Positions 40,344-48,032 of a stretch of DNA of 64,000 nt are shown here, piece after piece. The DNA is taken from NCBI RefSeq assembly GCF_014648435.1, contig NZ_BMRC01000018.1, positions 62,001-126,000 on the forward strand, in the 5' to 3' direction. Both the position numbers and the translations under genes were made by a program. The number at the start of each line of letters is the position of its first letter. Position 1 is the stretch's first letter. Under the pieces are notes generated by a model. That model was given only the letters and a program-made list of their open reading frames with translations. It searched no databases and was not told the origin of the DNA. This DNA is from Nonomuraea spiralis (GTDB taxonomy: Bacteria > Actinomycetota > Actinomycetes > Streptosporangiales > Streptosporangiaceae).

Positions 40344-41547
40344 ACTCATCCACGAGAAGGACTACGTCTGGCACGGCGCCGAGCTCATCGGTGGGGAGGG
40401 CCGCGCCAGTGAGCGGCGGCTGTCGGTCGACGAGGAAGACGGATCGTGCTCGCTGCGCATCGACTTCCACACCCGGTGGGGGCGCGGACCAGGTGTCCAC
40501 CACGCCGACACGGAGTACTTCGTGCTGGAGGGCTCCATGACCTACGGCGGCCGTACCATCGGCAGGGGCGGCTACGTCCACGCCCCCAAGGGCGTCCCGG
40601 CCGAGGCCGTCACCTTCGCCGAAGGAACCAGGATCCTCCACTACCGGGAGTACGGCGACGCCGGATTCGACCCCGGCGCGGCCCGCCGGCCCGGCGCCGG
40701 GGACGACGTCATCGTGCTCGATTCCGCGGCCATGACCTGGGACGCCGTGCCCAACGCCGGCCCGATGCCGGGCCTGTTCATCAAGTACCTCCATGTCGAT
40801 CCGGTGAGCGGCTTCTACACCCGTCTGGTCCATTCTCAGGAGGGCTGGTCCGACCACCGGCTCGCGCACCATCCGTGCTACGAGGAGGCGTACACCATCG
40901 AAGGCCGGATGGAGTACAACTTCGGCACCCTGCTCGACAACACCTACTTCTTCCGGCCCGCCCGGGTGAAGCACGGCCACTTCACCACCATGGAAGGCGG
41001 TGTCACGTGGATCCTGCGTTCCGACGGTGAGCTCCAGAACTGGTACACCCAGAACGAGTGGGTCCGCTGGGGCGGAGAGGCGGTCAACTACGGGCCGAAC
41101 GGCGGCCGCATGCGCTGGTCCCAGTCCAGTCACGACCTCGGCGCGGGATCCCCGCCACGCAGCGAGCGCGACCTGGCCGACCTGCGTGCCTCACTGGCCT
41201 TCGCCCGCCGGCAGGGCGGTCAGGACGTCGACTTCGTCCCGCACGGCCAGGGCACCGACAAGAGCGTCCTCGCCGTGGCCAAGGCCATGGACGCCGCCCG
41301 GCTCCAGGGCGGCCACAGCGACCACCACGACCACCACGACCACAAGCACGACCACGACCACGCGCATCCCGACTGGGGCGCCGATCCGCACGTCCTGGAG
41401 CACCCCGACGAGCGCACCGACTCCGGTTCGCACAACTGGGCCCAGGGGCGGCCGTGGAAGCAGGGCGACCCGATCCCCGCCCCCGTCATCTCCTCCCTCC
41501 CCGTCCGCAGCCGCTCCGCCGGACGGTGGAGCACGGACGGCATGTGA
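40327..41547 (+). CDS. Bicupin protein with a His/Asp-rich C-terminal tail
   Basis: 406 aa. Cupin 1 at about 35-115 (GPGVHHADTEYFVLEGSMTY with H-H and E ligands, then GRGGYVHAPKGVPAEA); cupin 2 at about 155-245 (AHHPCYEEAYTIEGRMEYNF, VKHGHFTTMEGG). Residues 330-347 read HSDHHDHHDHKHDHDHAH, a metal-binding tract like those of iron, nickel and zinc chaperones. ATG 40327 lies inside the ligase gene's end. Likely a metal-dependent dioxygenase or hydrolase that also buffers metal; both cupins and tail are clear, the reaction is not. Confidence 0.82.
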   Translation: MRPHVELIHEKDYVWHGAELIGGEGRASERRLSVDEEDGSCSLRIDFHTRWGRGPGVHHADTEYFVLEGSMTYGGRTIGRGGYVHAPKGVPAEAVTFAEGTRILHYREYGDAGFDPGAARRPGAGDDVIVLDSAAMTWDAVPNAGPMPGLFIKYLHVDPVSGFYTRLVHSQEGWSDHRLAHHPCYEEAYTIEGRMEYNFGTLLDNTYFFRPARVKHGHFTTMEGGVTWILRSDGELQNWYTQNEWVRWGGEAVNYGPNGGRMRWSQSSHDLGAGSPPRSERDLADLRASLAFARRQGGQDVDFVPHGQGTDKSVLAVAKAMDAARLQGGHSDHHDHHDHKHDHDHAHPDWGADPHVLEHPDERTDSGSHNWAQGRPWKQGDPIPAPVISSLPVRSRSAGRWSTDGM

Positions 41548-41566
41548 CTCAGGAACCGAAGTACCC

Positions 41567-41607
41567 GGTGGTCTCCGGCCATGGTCTTGGCGGGGGCGGA
41601 GACCACC
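41567..41607. terminator. Inverted repeat in the convergent gap, possible terminator
   Basis: GGTGGTCTCCG and its exact inverse CGGAGACCACC, 11-bp arms with a 19-base loop, 20 bp after the bicupin stop. The rest of the 205-bp gap up to 41752 shows no convincing gene. Confidence 0.55.
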
Positions 41608-41752
41608 ACCCGTTCGCGTTCGGCGTGCAGGCGGCCGCAAGCTGGTGGCGAGGCTCGCGCCGCCGAGGCGGACGCTCCCCGCAGCCACTCCGACCAGCCC
41701 TGACACGGCCCTGAGCAGCGAGGCCCCCTTCACCGCCGACGAGTCGAGATCG

Positions 41753-43168
41753 TCATCCTCTGCGGAGGTAGGAGCCGCCCGGCTCGCCCACGACGGCCCC
41801 GTCGCGGAAGGCGACGCGGCCACCGACGACCGTGGCCACCGGCCAGCCGGTCGCGGCCACGCCCTCGAACGGGCAGTGGTCCTGGCCCGACAACAGCAGC
41901 TCGCTCGTGACGGTACGGGTGACGGCCGGGTCGAGCACCGTGAAGTCGGCGTCGAAGCCGACCGCCAGGCTGCCCTTCCGGCCCCACAGGTTGTAGGCGC
42001 GAGCCGGGTTGGCCGAGGCCACCTCGGCGATCCGGGCCAGCGGCAGCCCACGCTTGAGGTGGCCCTCCGAGAACAGCACCGGGTACAGCAGCGCCGTGCC
42101 GCCGAAGCCGGGCCTGGCCGGCCACAACGCGTCGCCCTTGTGCTCCTCCATGCAGCAGGCGTGGTCGGAGGCCACCCAGTCGATGGCGCCGTCGGCGACC
42201 CCGGCCCACAGGGCGTCGTTGTGCTCGCGGGTGCGGACGGGCGGGTTGACCTTGCCGCCCAGGCCGCCCCTGGCGTCCAGTTCGTCGTGGTCCAGGCACA
42301 GGTGGTGGAGGGTGGTCTCGCGGCGCGCCCCGCGATGCGGCGCGGCCGCCGCCAGAGCCTGCGCGCTGGACAGGTGGAGGAAGTTGACCTCGACACCGGT
42401 GTGCGCGGCGAGGGTGACGGCCTCCGCGATCGCCACCTCCTCGGTGAGCGGCGGCCTGCCCTCGCTGTAGGCGCGCAGGTTCTGCGGCCCTCCGGCGCGC
42501 TGGACCCGGTCGATGAAGACCCGCATCAGCTCTGACTGCTCGCAGTGCAGGCTGAGCGAGATGCGCTTGTCCGGCCGGGCGCGCTGCACCTCGGCCAGCT
42601 TCTCCATGATGAGGAAGAGGTGGCCGAGGTCGTACTCGTCGCCCATGGTGAAGGAGCGGGCGTCGCGGCTGTTCGCGGCCAGGTCGAAGCCCTTGTAGAA
42701 CATGTAGTACTTGTACGACGTGATGCCGTGCCCGGTCACGAGCTCCGGGATCTCCTCGATCTGCTCGACCGTCATCGGGGCGAGGTGGAACCCGTAGTCG
42801 GTCCAGGCCTGACCGTCGACCGCGGCCAGCGCCTCGGGGAAGATCGTCCGATAAGGGCCGGTCTTGTCCAGATAGTGCTGCCCGGTACGGAAGTAGGACA
42901 GGACTGTGGTGGCTCCGCCGACCAGCGAGGAGCGGGTCTCTTCGTAGGCGTCCACCGCCATATCCCGATAAATGCCGATGTGGAAGTGGGCGTCCACGGC
43001 TCCGGGCAGCACGACCTTGCCGGACGCGTCGATCACCTCGTCGGCCCCCGACAGCCCCTCACCCATCGCGACGATCCGGCCGCCGGCAATGGCCAGGTCG
43101 GCCCTGACCTCACCGTGGTACGGCAGGACGAGAAGTCCGTCTTTGACCAGTAAGTCGTATTGCTTCAT
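41753..43168 (-). CDS. Dihydropyrimidinase/D-hydantoinase-family amidohydrolase
   Basis: 471 aa cyclic amidohydrolase. Metal site PGAVDAHFHIGI (H-x-H), carboxylated-Lys region GITSYKYYMFYKGF, His in LSLHCEQSEL and in NFLHLSSAQAL, Asp in DWVASDHACCMEEHKGD. Start MKQYDLLVKDGLLVLP. Hydrolyses a cyclic imide or amide; members near this branch include dihydropyrimidinases and hydantoinases. 40 bp downstream of the IclR gene on the same strand, so probably co-transcribed with it. A pyrimidine substrate is not proven, as no ureidopropionase is present. Confidence 0.88.
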   Translation of the reverse strand: MKQYDLLVKDGLLVLPYHGEVRADLAIAGGRIVAMGEGLSGADEVIDASGKVVLPGAVDAHFHIGIYRDMAVDAYEETRSSLVGGATTVLSYFRTGQHYLDKTGPYRTIFPEALAAVDGQAWTDYGFHLAPMTVEQIEEIPELVTGHGITSYKYYMFYKGFDLAANSRDARSFTMGDEYDLGHLFLIMEKLAEVQRARPDKRISLSLHCEQSELMRVFIDRVQRAGGPQNLRAYSEGRPPLTEEVAIAEAVTLAAHTGVEVNFLHLSSAQALAAAAPHRGARRETTLHHLCLDHDELDARGGLGGKVNPPVRTREHNDALWAGVADGAIDWVASDHACCMEEHKGDALWPARPGFGGTALLYPVLFSEGHLKRGLPLARIAEVASANPARAYNLWGRKGSLAVGFDADFTVLDPAVTRTVTSELLLSGQDHCPFEGVAATGWPVATVVGGRVAFRDGAVVGEPGGSYLRRG

Positions 43169-43208
43169 CGGTGCGGCCGGCGGGTGTCCCGGCCGTCACC
43201 TCCCTTCG

Positions 43209-44018
43209 TCATGTCATGTGGCCCATCTGGGCCGAGAGCCGGGCCGTCGTTTCGAGCAGAGCCTCGGCCGCGCGCTTCTCCTCGCCCCGGAACCGCTCCT
43301 GCGGCCCGCAGACGCTGATGACGGCGGCGGGACTGCCGTGATGGTCGAAGACGGGGGCGGCGACCGAGGCGGATCCGGGCTGCCGTTCTGCGCTGGACTT
43401 GGCGTAGCCGCGGCGGCGGATGGCCGCCAGGTCCTTGCGCAGGACGTCCTCGTGCACGAGCGTGCGTTCGGTCAGGCGGGCGAGCGGCACCGTCTTGAAG
43501 TAGTCGTCGATCTCCGCCTCGGTGAGGAAGGCGAGGAACGCCTTGGAGGAGGCGCCGGCGTGGAGCGGATAGGGAACGCCGAGGGTGACCGACATGATCA
43601 CCTCCCGGCTGGGCGTCACCTGGTCGACATAGACGCGGGTGTGGCCGGTCCGGACGGAGAGGGTGGCGGTCTCCGACAACGTCCTGGACAGCGAGACCAG
43701 CTCGGGCGCGCTCAGCCGCCGGACGTCCAGCCGGTCGAGGTAGGCCAGCCCGAGCCGCATCGCGGTCAGGCCGAGCGAGTATCTGCGGGTCTCCTCGTCC
43801 AGCTCGATCAGGCCGCGCAGCCGCAGCGAGGCGAGGATGCGGTGCACCGCCGCCTTCGACAGCGCGAGCTTCTCGGCGATCTCCGTGACGCCCAATGTCC
43901 GGGCCTCGGGGTCGGCGAACAGCACGAGTACGTCGGCCGCGCGCTCGACGGTCGCGACGGTCTGGCTCGTGCCCTCGGTGGTACGCCGGCGCAGCGGCTT
44001 GGATGTGTCCATCGGCAT
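43209..44018 (-). CDS. IclR-family transcriptional regulator
   Basis: 269 aa. Winged helix TVATVERAADVLVLFAD then LGVTEIAEKLALSKAAVHRI, LASLRLRGLIEL. The effector domain has VIMSVTLGVPYPLHAGASSK, then RRGYAKSSAERQPGSASVAA and PVFDHHGSPAAVISVCGP. Start ATG 44018. Two near-identical 21-bp inverted repeats with GGAA/TTCC cores at 44414 and 56602 are probable binding sites, making it the controller of the catabolic island from 44 to 59 kb. Confidence 0.92.
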   Translation of the reverse strand: MPMDTSKPLRRRTTEGTSQTVATVERAADVLVLFADPEARTLGVTEIAEKLALSKAAVHRILASLRLRGLIELDEETRRYSLGLTAMRLGLAYLDRLDVRRLSAPELVSLSRTLSETATLSVRTGHTRVYVDQVTPSREVIMSVTLGVPYPLHAGASSKAFLAFLTEAEIDDYFKTVPLARLTERTLVHEDVLRKDLAAIRRRGYAKSSAERQPGSASVAAPVFDHHGSPAAVISVCGPQERFRGEEKRAAEALLETTARLSAQMGHMT

Positions 44019-44031
44019 GCGGTGTTCCTAC

Positions 44032-44376
44032 TCATCGGCGGCTCAGTCCCACCGGTACGGGCGGGTCGGTGACGATCCTGGTGTCGAGGAAATCCCACCA
44101 CGTTTCCTGGGACACCCGTTCACTCTCCCATTCCGGATCGGCCTTCAGCCCTCCCAGAGCGGCCCGATACGCGCCCCACGCGGCCTCGTCGTCGAAGGCC
44201 GCCCAGTTCTCCAGCACGTAGACCTCCCCGACGGCGCTGTAGTACCAGCGGACCTCCTTCACCATCGGGAGGTCCCGGTAGAAGAACCGTTCCCGCTGCT
44301 CAAGCCACGCCCAGAACGCCTTCATGTCCCGACGAGCCGTCTCGGTGAGCCGCATCCGATAGACGAGATAGATCAT
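44032..44376 (-). CDS. Small dimeric alpha-beta barrel-like protein, function unknown
   Basis: 114 aa from ATG 44376 (GGGAGG upstream). Reads MIYLVYRMRLTET, RDMKAFWAWLEQRERFFYRD and VYVLENWAAFDDEAAWGAYR, a pattern of the ferredoxin-like NIPSNAP/DUF6176-like small proteins. 13 bp upstream of the IclR gene in the same direction, with an IclR-type operator in front of it, so IclR is probably in its operon and autoregulated. Longer in-frame starts run into the operator and were rejected. Confidence 0.65.
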   Translation of the reverse strand: MIYLVYRMRLTETARRDMKAFWAWLEQRERFFYRDLPMVKEVRWYYSAVGEVYVLENWAAFDDEAAWGAYRAALGGLKADPEWESERVSQETWWDFLDTRIVTDPPVPVGLSRR

Positions 44377-44413
44377 GCGGCGGCCTCCCATTCCTAGGAC
44401 GTATGCCCTACAG

Positions 44414-44434
44414 TTTGGAACAGCTTTCCTCAAA
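44414..44434. promoter_or_regulatory. IclR-type operator 1
   Basis: Imperfect palindrome TTTGGAA, CAGCT centre, right arm TTTCCTCAAA. Its reverse complement matches 56602-56622 at 18 of 21 positions. Lies between the divergent small protein/IclR genes and the cyclase-MmgE/PrpD unit. Confidence 0.72.
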
Positions 44435-44456
44435 TGGGAACACCCTTGGAGGTTCT

Positions 44457-44579
44457 GTGACCGGCGGTCCCTTGACCGACGTGGTCGTCGCCTGGCCGCC
44501 CACGCACTCCACGCCTGGCTCGATCCGCTGGACCGGTCCGCACCCGAAGGACGAGTCGCACCCGAAGGGGGTCATCTGA
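44457..44579 (+). CDS. Possible 40-aa leader ORF coupled to the cyclase gene
   Basis: GTG 44457 has a strong GGAGG 3 bp upstream of TTCT. The product begins MTGGPLTDVVVAWPPTHSTP and ends SHPKGVI. Its TGA (44577-44579) overlaps the cyclase ATG as TGATG, a translational-coupling arrangement. No family recognised. It may be a true small protein, a leader peptide or a gene fragment. Confidence 0.4.
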   Translation: MTGGPLTDVVVAWPPTHSTPGSIRWTGPHPKDESHPKGVI

Positions 44580-45373
44580 TGCCACGCCCGTGGGAAGTCC
44601 TCGCCAATGCCCGCGTGTTCGACCTCGCGCAACCCATGAGCACCGGCATGCCGCAGTCCCCCAACCACCCGCCCTTCCGCATGACCTTGGAGCGCCGCCA
44701 CGGCGACCTGATCAGGGAGGACGGCGGCTCCGCCGCGAACGAGGTCATCATCACCGGCGGCCACGTCGGCACCCACGTCGACGCGCTGGCCCACGTCTCC
44801 CAGGACGGCCTGCTGCACGGCGGCCTCGCCTCGGAGACCGTGCAGGGCCACCGGGGATTCTCCGCCCTGGGCATCGACGCCTTCGCCCCCTACGTCGGCC
44901 GTGCCGTGCTGCTCGACGTCGCCGCTGCGCACGGGGTCCCCGTCCTGCCTGCCGGGTACGAGGTCACGCCGGACGACCTCGACCGGGCCGCCGCCGGGGT
45001 CGAGATCGAGCCCGGCCAGGCCATCCTGATCGGCACCGGCTGGTCACGCCATTGGCCGGATCCAGCGGTCTTCACCGGGCAGTCCGGCGGAGCGCCGGGC
45101 CCCGGGGAGGCCGCGGCACGCTGGCTGGCCGAGCGGCGTCCCCGGCTGGTGGGCGCGGAGACCATCGCCTTCGAGCGCATCGCGCCCGGCCGTGGCCACG
45201 CCGCCCTCCCGGTCCATCGCGTACTCCTGGTCGAGGAAGGGATCAACATCGTGGAGACGATGCGGCTGCACGAGCTGCTCGACGCCGCGGCGAAGGAGTT
45301 CCTGCTCGTGGTCAACCCGCTGCCCATCGTCGGGGCGACCGGCGCCCCCGTCCGGCCGCTGGCCGTGCTGTGA
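44579..45373 (+). CDS. Cyclase-family metal-dependent hydrolase (kynurenine formamidase-like)
   Basis: 264 aa. Family motif GGHVGTHVDALAHVSQDG (H-x-G-T-H-x-D-x-x-x-H) gives the metal site; FDLAQPMSTGMPQSPNHPPF is the usual start and GAETIAFERIAPGRGHAALP with PVHRVLL the C-terminal part. Members hydrolyse formamides, isatin, lactones or cyclic amides. ATG 44579 is preceded by GAAGGGGG. Its stop overlaps the MmgE/PrpD start (TGATG). Confidence 0.87.
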   Translation: MPRPWEVLANARVFDLAQPMSTGMPQSPNHPPFRMTLERRHGDLIREDGGSAANEVIITGGHVGTHVDALAHVSQDGLLHGGLASETVQGHRGFSALGIDAFAPYVGRAVLLDVAAAHGVPVLPAGYEVTPDDLDRAAAGVEIEPGQAILIGTGWSRHWPDPAVFTGQSGGAPGPGEAAARWLAERRPRLVGAETIAFERIAPGRGHAALPVHRVLLVEEGINIVETMRLHELLDAAAKEFLLVVNPLPIVGATGAPVRPLAVL

Positions 45374-46770
45374 TGTCCACCTACGCGGAGATTCTCGCCC
45401 GTTTCGCGACGGACTGCCGCGATCACGGCTTGCCCAGCGAGGTCGAGACCGACGCGATCGGCCGGATTCTGGACGTGCTCGGCAACTGCCTGGCGGCGCA
45501 CGCCGAGCGGTCCGAGCCGGGTCCGCTGGAGGCGGTCCGGCAGGTGACCGCGGCCTGGGGCGGGACCGCCCAGGCGGGCGCGATCGGCATGCGGGAAAGG
45601 CTGCCCGCTCCCTCGGCCGCGCTGGTCAACGGCACGCTCGCGCACGCGCTCGACTTCGACGACACCCACCTGCCGTCGATCCTGCACCCCAGCGCGTCCG
45701 TGGTGCCGGCCGCGCTCGCGGCGGCGGCCGAGACCCGCGCCGACGGCCGCGCCCTGCTCGCCGCCGTCGCCGCGGGCGACGAGGTCTGCGTACGGCTGGG
45801 CGCCGCCTCCTACCTGCCGGACCTGCGCAACTCGCTCTTCTTCGAAAAGGGCCTGCACGCCACCTCCATCTGCGGCACGATCGGCGCCGCCGTGGCCGCC
45901 GGCCTCCTCTACGGCCTGGACGCCCCAGGACTCGTCTCAGCCGTCGGCGTCGCGGCGAGCATGGGGGCGGGGATCATCGAGGCCAACCGCACCGGCGGCA
46001 CCGTCAAGCGGGTCCACTGCGGCTGGGCCGCACACTCCGGCGTCAGCGCCGCGGCCCTGGTCCGCGCCGGTCTCACCGGGCCCCCCACCGTGCTGGAGGG
46101 CCGCTTCGGCTTCCTGAACGCCTATCTCGACGGCCGCCACGACGGCGACGCGCTGCTCTCCGGGCTGGGCGAGCGCTGGGAGGTCACCCGGACCACCTAC
46201 AAGCCCTACCCGGCCAACCACTTCACCCACCCCGGCATCGACTGCGCCCTGGCCCTGCGCGCACAGGGTCTCGACCCCGCCGACGTCGTGGAGGCCGAGC
46301 TCGCGGTGCCCGCCCCCGTGCTGCGGACGATCGCCGAGCCGTACGAGGAGAAGATCCGCCCCCGTACGGCCTACCACGCCAAGTTCTCCGGGCCCTACAC
46401 CGTGGCCGTCGCACTGTTCGGTGGCGGCGGTCTGGGCGTCTACCTGGACGACTTCGCCGAGCTCCACCCCGAGCGGCTGGCTCTGGCGGCCCGGGTTCGA
46501 TGTGTCGCCGATGAGCGGGCCTCAGCGCTCTTCCCCGCCGGCTTCGGCGCCGCCCTTCGGGTCCGCACCCGAGCGGGCGCCCTGCTGGAGCATCGTGTGG
46601 ACTGCTCGCGTGGCGGCCCTGGATCGCCGTTGACCGGGGCGGAGCTGGCGATGAAGTTCCGGCTCAACGCCCGGCGGGCGCTGACCGGCGAGGCTGCCGA
46701 CGCCCTGGAGTCCGCCGTGCGCGCGCTGCCGACAAGCGCGGACGCCGACCGGCTCACGCCATCCTGCTGA
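45373..46770 (+). CDS. MmgE/PrpD family protein (copy 1)
   Basis: 465 aa. Family pieces: ALVNGTLAHALDFDDTHLPS, VVPAALAAAAETR, FFEKGLHATSICGTIGAAVA, GTVKRVHCGWAAHSGVSAAA and TTYKPYPANHFTHPGIDCAL. The fold covers 2-methylcitrate dehydratase and cis-aconitate decarboxylase. It probably dehydrates or decarboxylates a small polycarboxylate made by the pathway. A second copy is at 52513 in the divergent operon. Coupled to the cyclase by TGATG. Confidence 0.9.
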   Translation: MSTYAEILARFATDCRDHGLPSEVETDAIGRILDVLGNCLAAHAERSEPGPLEAVRQVTAAWGGTAQAGAIGMRERLPAPSAALVNGTLAHALDFDDTHLPSILHPSASVVPAALAAAAETRADGRALLAAVAAGDEVCVRLGAASYLPDLRNSLFFEKGLHATSICGTIGAAVAAGLLYGLDAPGLVSAVGVAASMGAGIIEANRTGGTVKRVHCGWAAHSGVSAAALVRAGLTGPPTVLEGRFGFLNAYLDGRHDGDALLSGLGERWEVTRTTYKPYPANHFTHPGIDCALALRAQGLDPADVVEAELAVPAPVLRTIAEPYEEKIRPRTAYHAKFSGPYTVAVALFGGGGLGVYLDDFAELHPERLALAARVRCVADERASALFPAGFGAALRVRTRAGALLEHRVDCSRGGPGSPLTGAELAMKFRLNARRALTGEAADALESAVRALPTSADADRLTPSC

Positions 46771-46787
46771 ACGCCGGCTCGTCCGTG

Positions 46788-46842
46788 GAGCCCCACGCCC
46801 CGCCCTGCCGCTCGGGGCGGCAGCGGCGGGGGTCCGGGGCTC
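46788..46842. terminator. Compound hairpin between convergent genes
   Basis: Outer arms GAGCCCC (46788-46794) and GGGGCTC (46836-46842); inner arms CCCCGCC-CTGCCG and CGGCAG-CGGCGGGG. Lies between the MmgE/PrpD stop and the cupin stop. Confidence 0.7.
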
Positions 46843-47187
46843 TCATTCCGCCGCGACCCAGTGGGCGGGCCCGGAGAACCAGGCCAGCGCAAGAGCGCCT
46901 CCGTCGCTTCTGGAGTCGGTACGCTCACGGCCTGCCGGGAACCAGCCGCGGTCTCCGGCCCCGAAGAGGATGCCGGACACCGTCAGTTCGCCTTCCAGGA
47001 CGACGAATTCCTCGTCGCAGGAGTAGTGACCGGCCACGGGTCGTCCCCAGCCTGCCGGGAAGCGGACCAGCACCAGGAAGGAGCCGCCGGCGGGGTCGCC
47101 GTGCAGAGGCGCCAGGACGACCGGCGGGCTCGACCGGGGGATGGTGAAGGGACGCCAGGGCAGGTCCTGGCCGATCCGCTCGATCAT
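46843..47187 (-). CDS. Small cupin-domain protein
   Basis: 114 aa from ATG 47187, which overlaps the CitE stop by ATGA. Single cupin: HYSCDEEFVVLEGELTVSGI with GDRGWFPAGRERTDSRS. Last gene of the long minus-strand operon that starts at 56559. May be a small isomerase or a metal-dependent accessory protein; the reaction is unknown. Confidence 0.75.
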   Translation of the reverse strand: MIERIGQDLPWRPFTIPRSSPPVVLAPLHGDPAGGSFLVLVRFPAGWGRPVAGHYSCDEEFVVLEGELTVSGILFGAGDRGWFPAGRERTDSRSDGGALALAWFSGPAHWVAAE

Positions 47188-48032
47188 CTGGCCATGCCCA
47201 TCACCCGCCGTGCCGATCTCACGACGGCCTCGTCCACGAGGCGTCCCGCCTCGTCCAGGCATACCGCCGTCCCGGCCGCCAGTGCCTGGTCGTACCTGTC
47301 GAGCAGCGCTCCGGCGGCGGCCAGCACTTCGGCCGAAGGGGTGAACACCTCGTGCGCCACGGGAAGCTGGGCGGGGTGGACACAGGCCCTGCCCACGAAG
47401 CCCAGCCGGGCGAGCGCTTCGGTGGAGAGCCGGAAGGCGGCCAGGTCACGTACCTCCACGCTCACCGGGGCGACCGGCGGCGCGATCCCGGCGGCGGCGC
47501 TCGCCGCGACCACCTGGGAGCGGGCCCACAGCAGCTCGCGTCCGTCGGGTCCAGGAGTGATGCCGAGGTCGGCGGCCAGGTCCGCCTCGCCCAGCTGGAG
47601 CCGGGTGACCCTGGGAGCGAGGGCGATCGCCCGCGCCTCGAACACCGCGTTCGCCGACTCCAGGAGGGGCATGAGGCTGATCGTCCCGGGCGCCAGGCCG
47701 GCCGCTTCTTCGGCCTGGTCCAGCACCGCGGCGAGCGCTTCGACCTCGGCGGCGTTCTCGGCCTTGGCCATGCAGAGCCCGGTGAGCGCCGACCGGACGA
47801 CGGCCTTGGCGTCGACGTGCCCGGCCGAGCCCGGGTTGACGCGCACCCAGATCTCCGGCCCGCGCGGCCCCTGGGCGAGCCAGTCGGCGACGGCGGTGCG
47901 GGCCGCCGCCTTGCCGGTGTGCCGGACGGCGTCCTCCAGGTCGACGATCAGCGCGTCCGCGCCGCGACCGGCGGCCTTGGCCAGCTTGCCGGCGGCGTCG
48001 CCGGGCACGTAGAGATAGGAGCGGGCGGTCAT
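47184..48032 (-). CDS. HpcH/HpaI aldolase/CitE-family lyase
   Basis: 282 aa TIM-barrel CitE-like protein. N-terminus SYLYVPGDAAGKLAKAAGRG, then DALIVDLEDAVRHTGK (metal Asp/Glu), WVRVNPG (CoA-side Arg), SLMPLLESANAVFEARAIA (Glu) and LQLGEADLAADLGI (Asp). Such proteins cleave or hydrolyse citramalyl-, malyl- or related 3-hydroxy-acyl-CoA thioesters. ATGA overlaps join it to the acyl-CoA dehydrogenase and the cupin. Confidence 0.88.
   Translation of the reverse strand: MTARSYLYVPGDAAGKLAKAAGRGADALIVDLEDAVRHTGKAAARTAVADWLAQGPRGPEIWVRVNPGSAGHVDAKAVVRSALTGLCMAKAENAAEVEALAAVLDQAEEAAGLAPGTISLMPLLESANAVFEARAIALAPRVTRLQLGEADLAADLGITPGPDGRELLWARSQVVAASAAAGIAPPVAPVSVEVRDLAAFRLSTEALARLGFVGRACVHPAQLPVAHEVFTPSAEVLAAAGALLDRYDQALAAGTAVCLDEAGRLVDEAVVRSARRVMGMAR

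Noticed and set aside
41312..41368. Short tandem GACCAC-like repeat, at first sight a minisatellite or repeat array
   Set aside because: It is in frame and encodes the His/Asp tail of the bicupin; no spacers, so not CRISPR.
41608..41752. Minus-strand frame reading VKGASLLRAVSGLVGVAAGS in the convergent gap
   Set aside because: No ribosome site, low-complexity Ala/Gly/Arg composition and no recognisable family.
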